From Crocinitomix sp. (GTDB lineage Bacteria > Bacteroidota > Bacteroidia > Flavobacteriales_D > Crocinitomicaceae): 6,507 bases of DNA. This document shows positions 6,126 through 6,507 of the stretch, in pieces. Position 1 is the first letter of the stretch. The number at the start of each line of letters is the position of its first letter. The position numbers were made by a program, and so were the translations under genes. The stretch lies in the NCBI GenBank assembly GCA_020849935.1, contig JADZFJ010000571.1:1-6507 (forward strand), given 5' to 3'. The notes beneath the pieces were generated by a model. It saw nothing but the letters and a program-made list of their open reading frames with translations, did no database searches and was not told the DNA's origin.

Positions 6126-6507
6126 TTAATGATATTTAGAAAGGATGGTAAGGGCAACTGAAATTTTACGGTAATCAATTTCCCCCGATAAATGCTCAAA
6201 AATTGGTTTCAACTGATTGGTTTGATTCAATTGTTTTTTGGCCATTTTCACTTGATTGACTTCATATTCTGTCACGTAATTATTTAAATTAATCGGGTGA
6301 TTTTCTTCAAATAATTTGCACAAATGACCCAAAACGGTGTTAGGCGTCATTTTTCTAATCTCACAGATTTCTTCCAACGATTTTCCTTGTTCATAATAAA
6401 GCAAGGTTTGTTGAATGGTATTTAATTTTGGTGCAAATTCTTGTGCGTTTAAATCATTGATTAACTTTAAAATATCTATTCCAAACCGCTGAAATTTCAC
6501 TTGTCCC
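6126..6507 (-). CDS. C-terminal fragment of a helicase-type protein with HRDC end and helix-turn-helix domain
   Basis: Only the last 126 codons are visible; the frame stays open to the window edge, so the gene begins outside. The first visible residues, GQVKFQRFGIDILKLI, resemble the last helix of an HRDC domain (typical form GxGxxKxxxYGxxxLxxI). After a linker, about residues 30-75 read as a helix-turn-helix (TIQQTLLYYEQGKSLEEICEI, then TPNTVLGHLCKLFEEN), like the HTH_40 domain at the C-terminus of RecQ- or Pif1-like helicases. A GTG at 6500 lies inside the HRDC-like segment and is probably an internal Val codon, not a start. The role would be DNA unwinding in repair or recombination, with these domains aiding DNA binding. 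The helicase core is not in the window. As I recall, the usual Bacteroidota RecQ ends differently, so a second RecQ-like or a Pif1-like helicase is equally possible. Confidence 0.7.
   Translation of the reverse strand, partial: GQVKFQRFGIDILKLINDLNAQEFAPKLNTIQQTLLYYEQGKSLEEICEIRKMTPNTVLGHLCKLFEENHPINLNNYVTEYEVNQVKMAKKQLNQTNQLKPIFEHLSGEIDYRKISVALTILSKYH

Noticed and set aside
6122..6199. Longer start for the membrane protein at 6199
   Set aside because: It would overlap the helicase-tail gene by 74 bp and add residues unlike a normal N-terminus; the ATG at 6121 follows that gene's stop by 4 bp.

Overview
The window looks like a piece of a Bacteroidota chromosome, most likely a flavobacterium-like lineage. 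The evidence is the low GC content, A-rich leaders with no clear Shine-Dalgarno, a Bacteroidota-style lipoprotein, a short single-domain AMP nucleosidase, and a glycosylasparaginase whose active site lines up with the Flavobacterium (Elizabethkingia) meningosepticum enzyme. This placement is inference; no marker gene fixes the genus. All seven genes lie on the minus strand, so transcription runs from the right edge to the left edge. The two end genes are cut by the window.

In transcription order: (i) 6507-6126, the C-terminal tail of a helicase-type protein (end of an HRDC-like domain, then a helix-turn-helix domain). (ii) 6121-5042, an AI-2E/UPF0118-family membrane protein starting 4 bp after it. 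(iii) A 78-bp gap containing a perfect 8-bp-stem hairpin. (iv) 4963-4676, a small lipoprotein made largely of five-residue cysteine repeats. (v) 4666-3881, AMP nucleosidase, 9 bp further on. (vi) A 70-bp gap with a weak AT-rich inverted repeat. (vii) 3810-2812, Tat-exported glycosylasparaginase; 2818-539, secreted GH20 beta-N-acetylhexosaminidase; 539-1, CutC. These last three overlap stop-to-start (7 nt and 1 nt) and form a tight translationally coupled unit.

The left half is best read as an N-glycan or glycopeptide degradation unit. The hexosaminidase removes terminal GlcNAc, and the glycosylasparaginase cuts the final GlcNAc-Asn bond; both carry export signals. CutC is annotated as a copper protein in many genomes, but here it is coupled to sugar enzymes, which suggests a different role. 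The right half has housekeeping-type genes plus the unfamiliar Cys-repeat lipoprotein, the least explained gene in the window. I see no mobile element, tRNA, rRNA, CRISPR array or phage gene, and no gene-free stretch longer than 300 bases.
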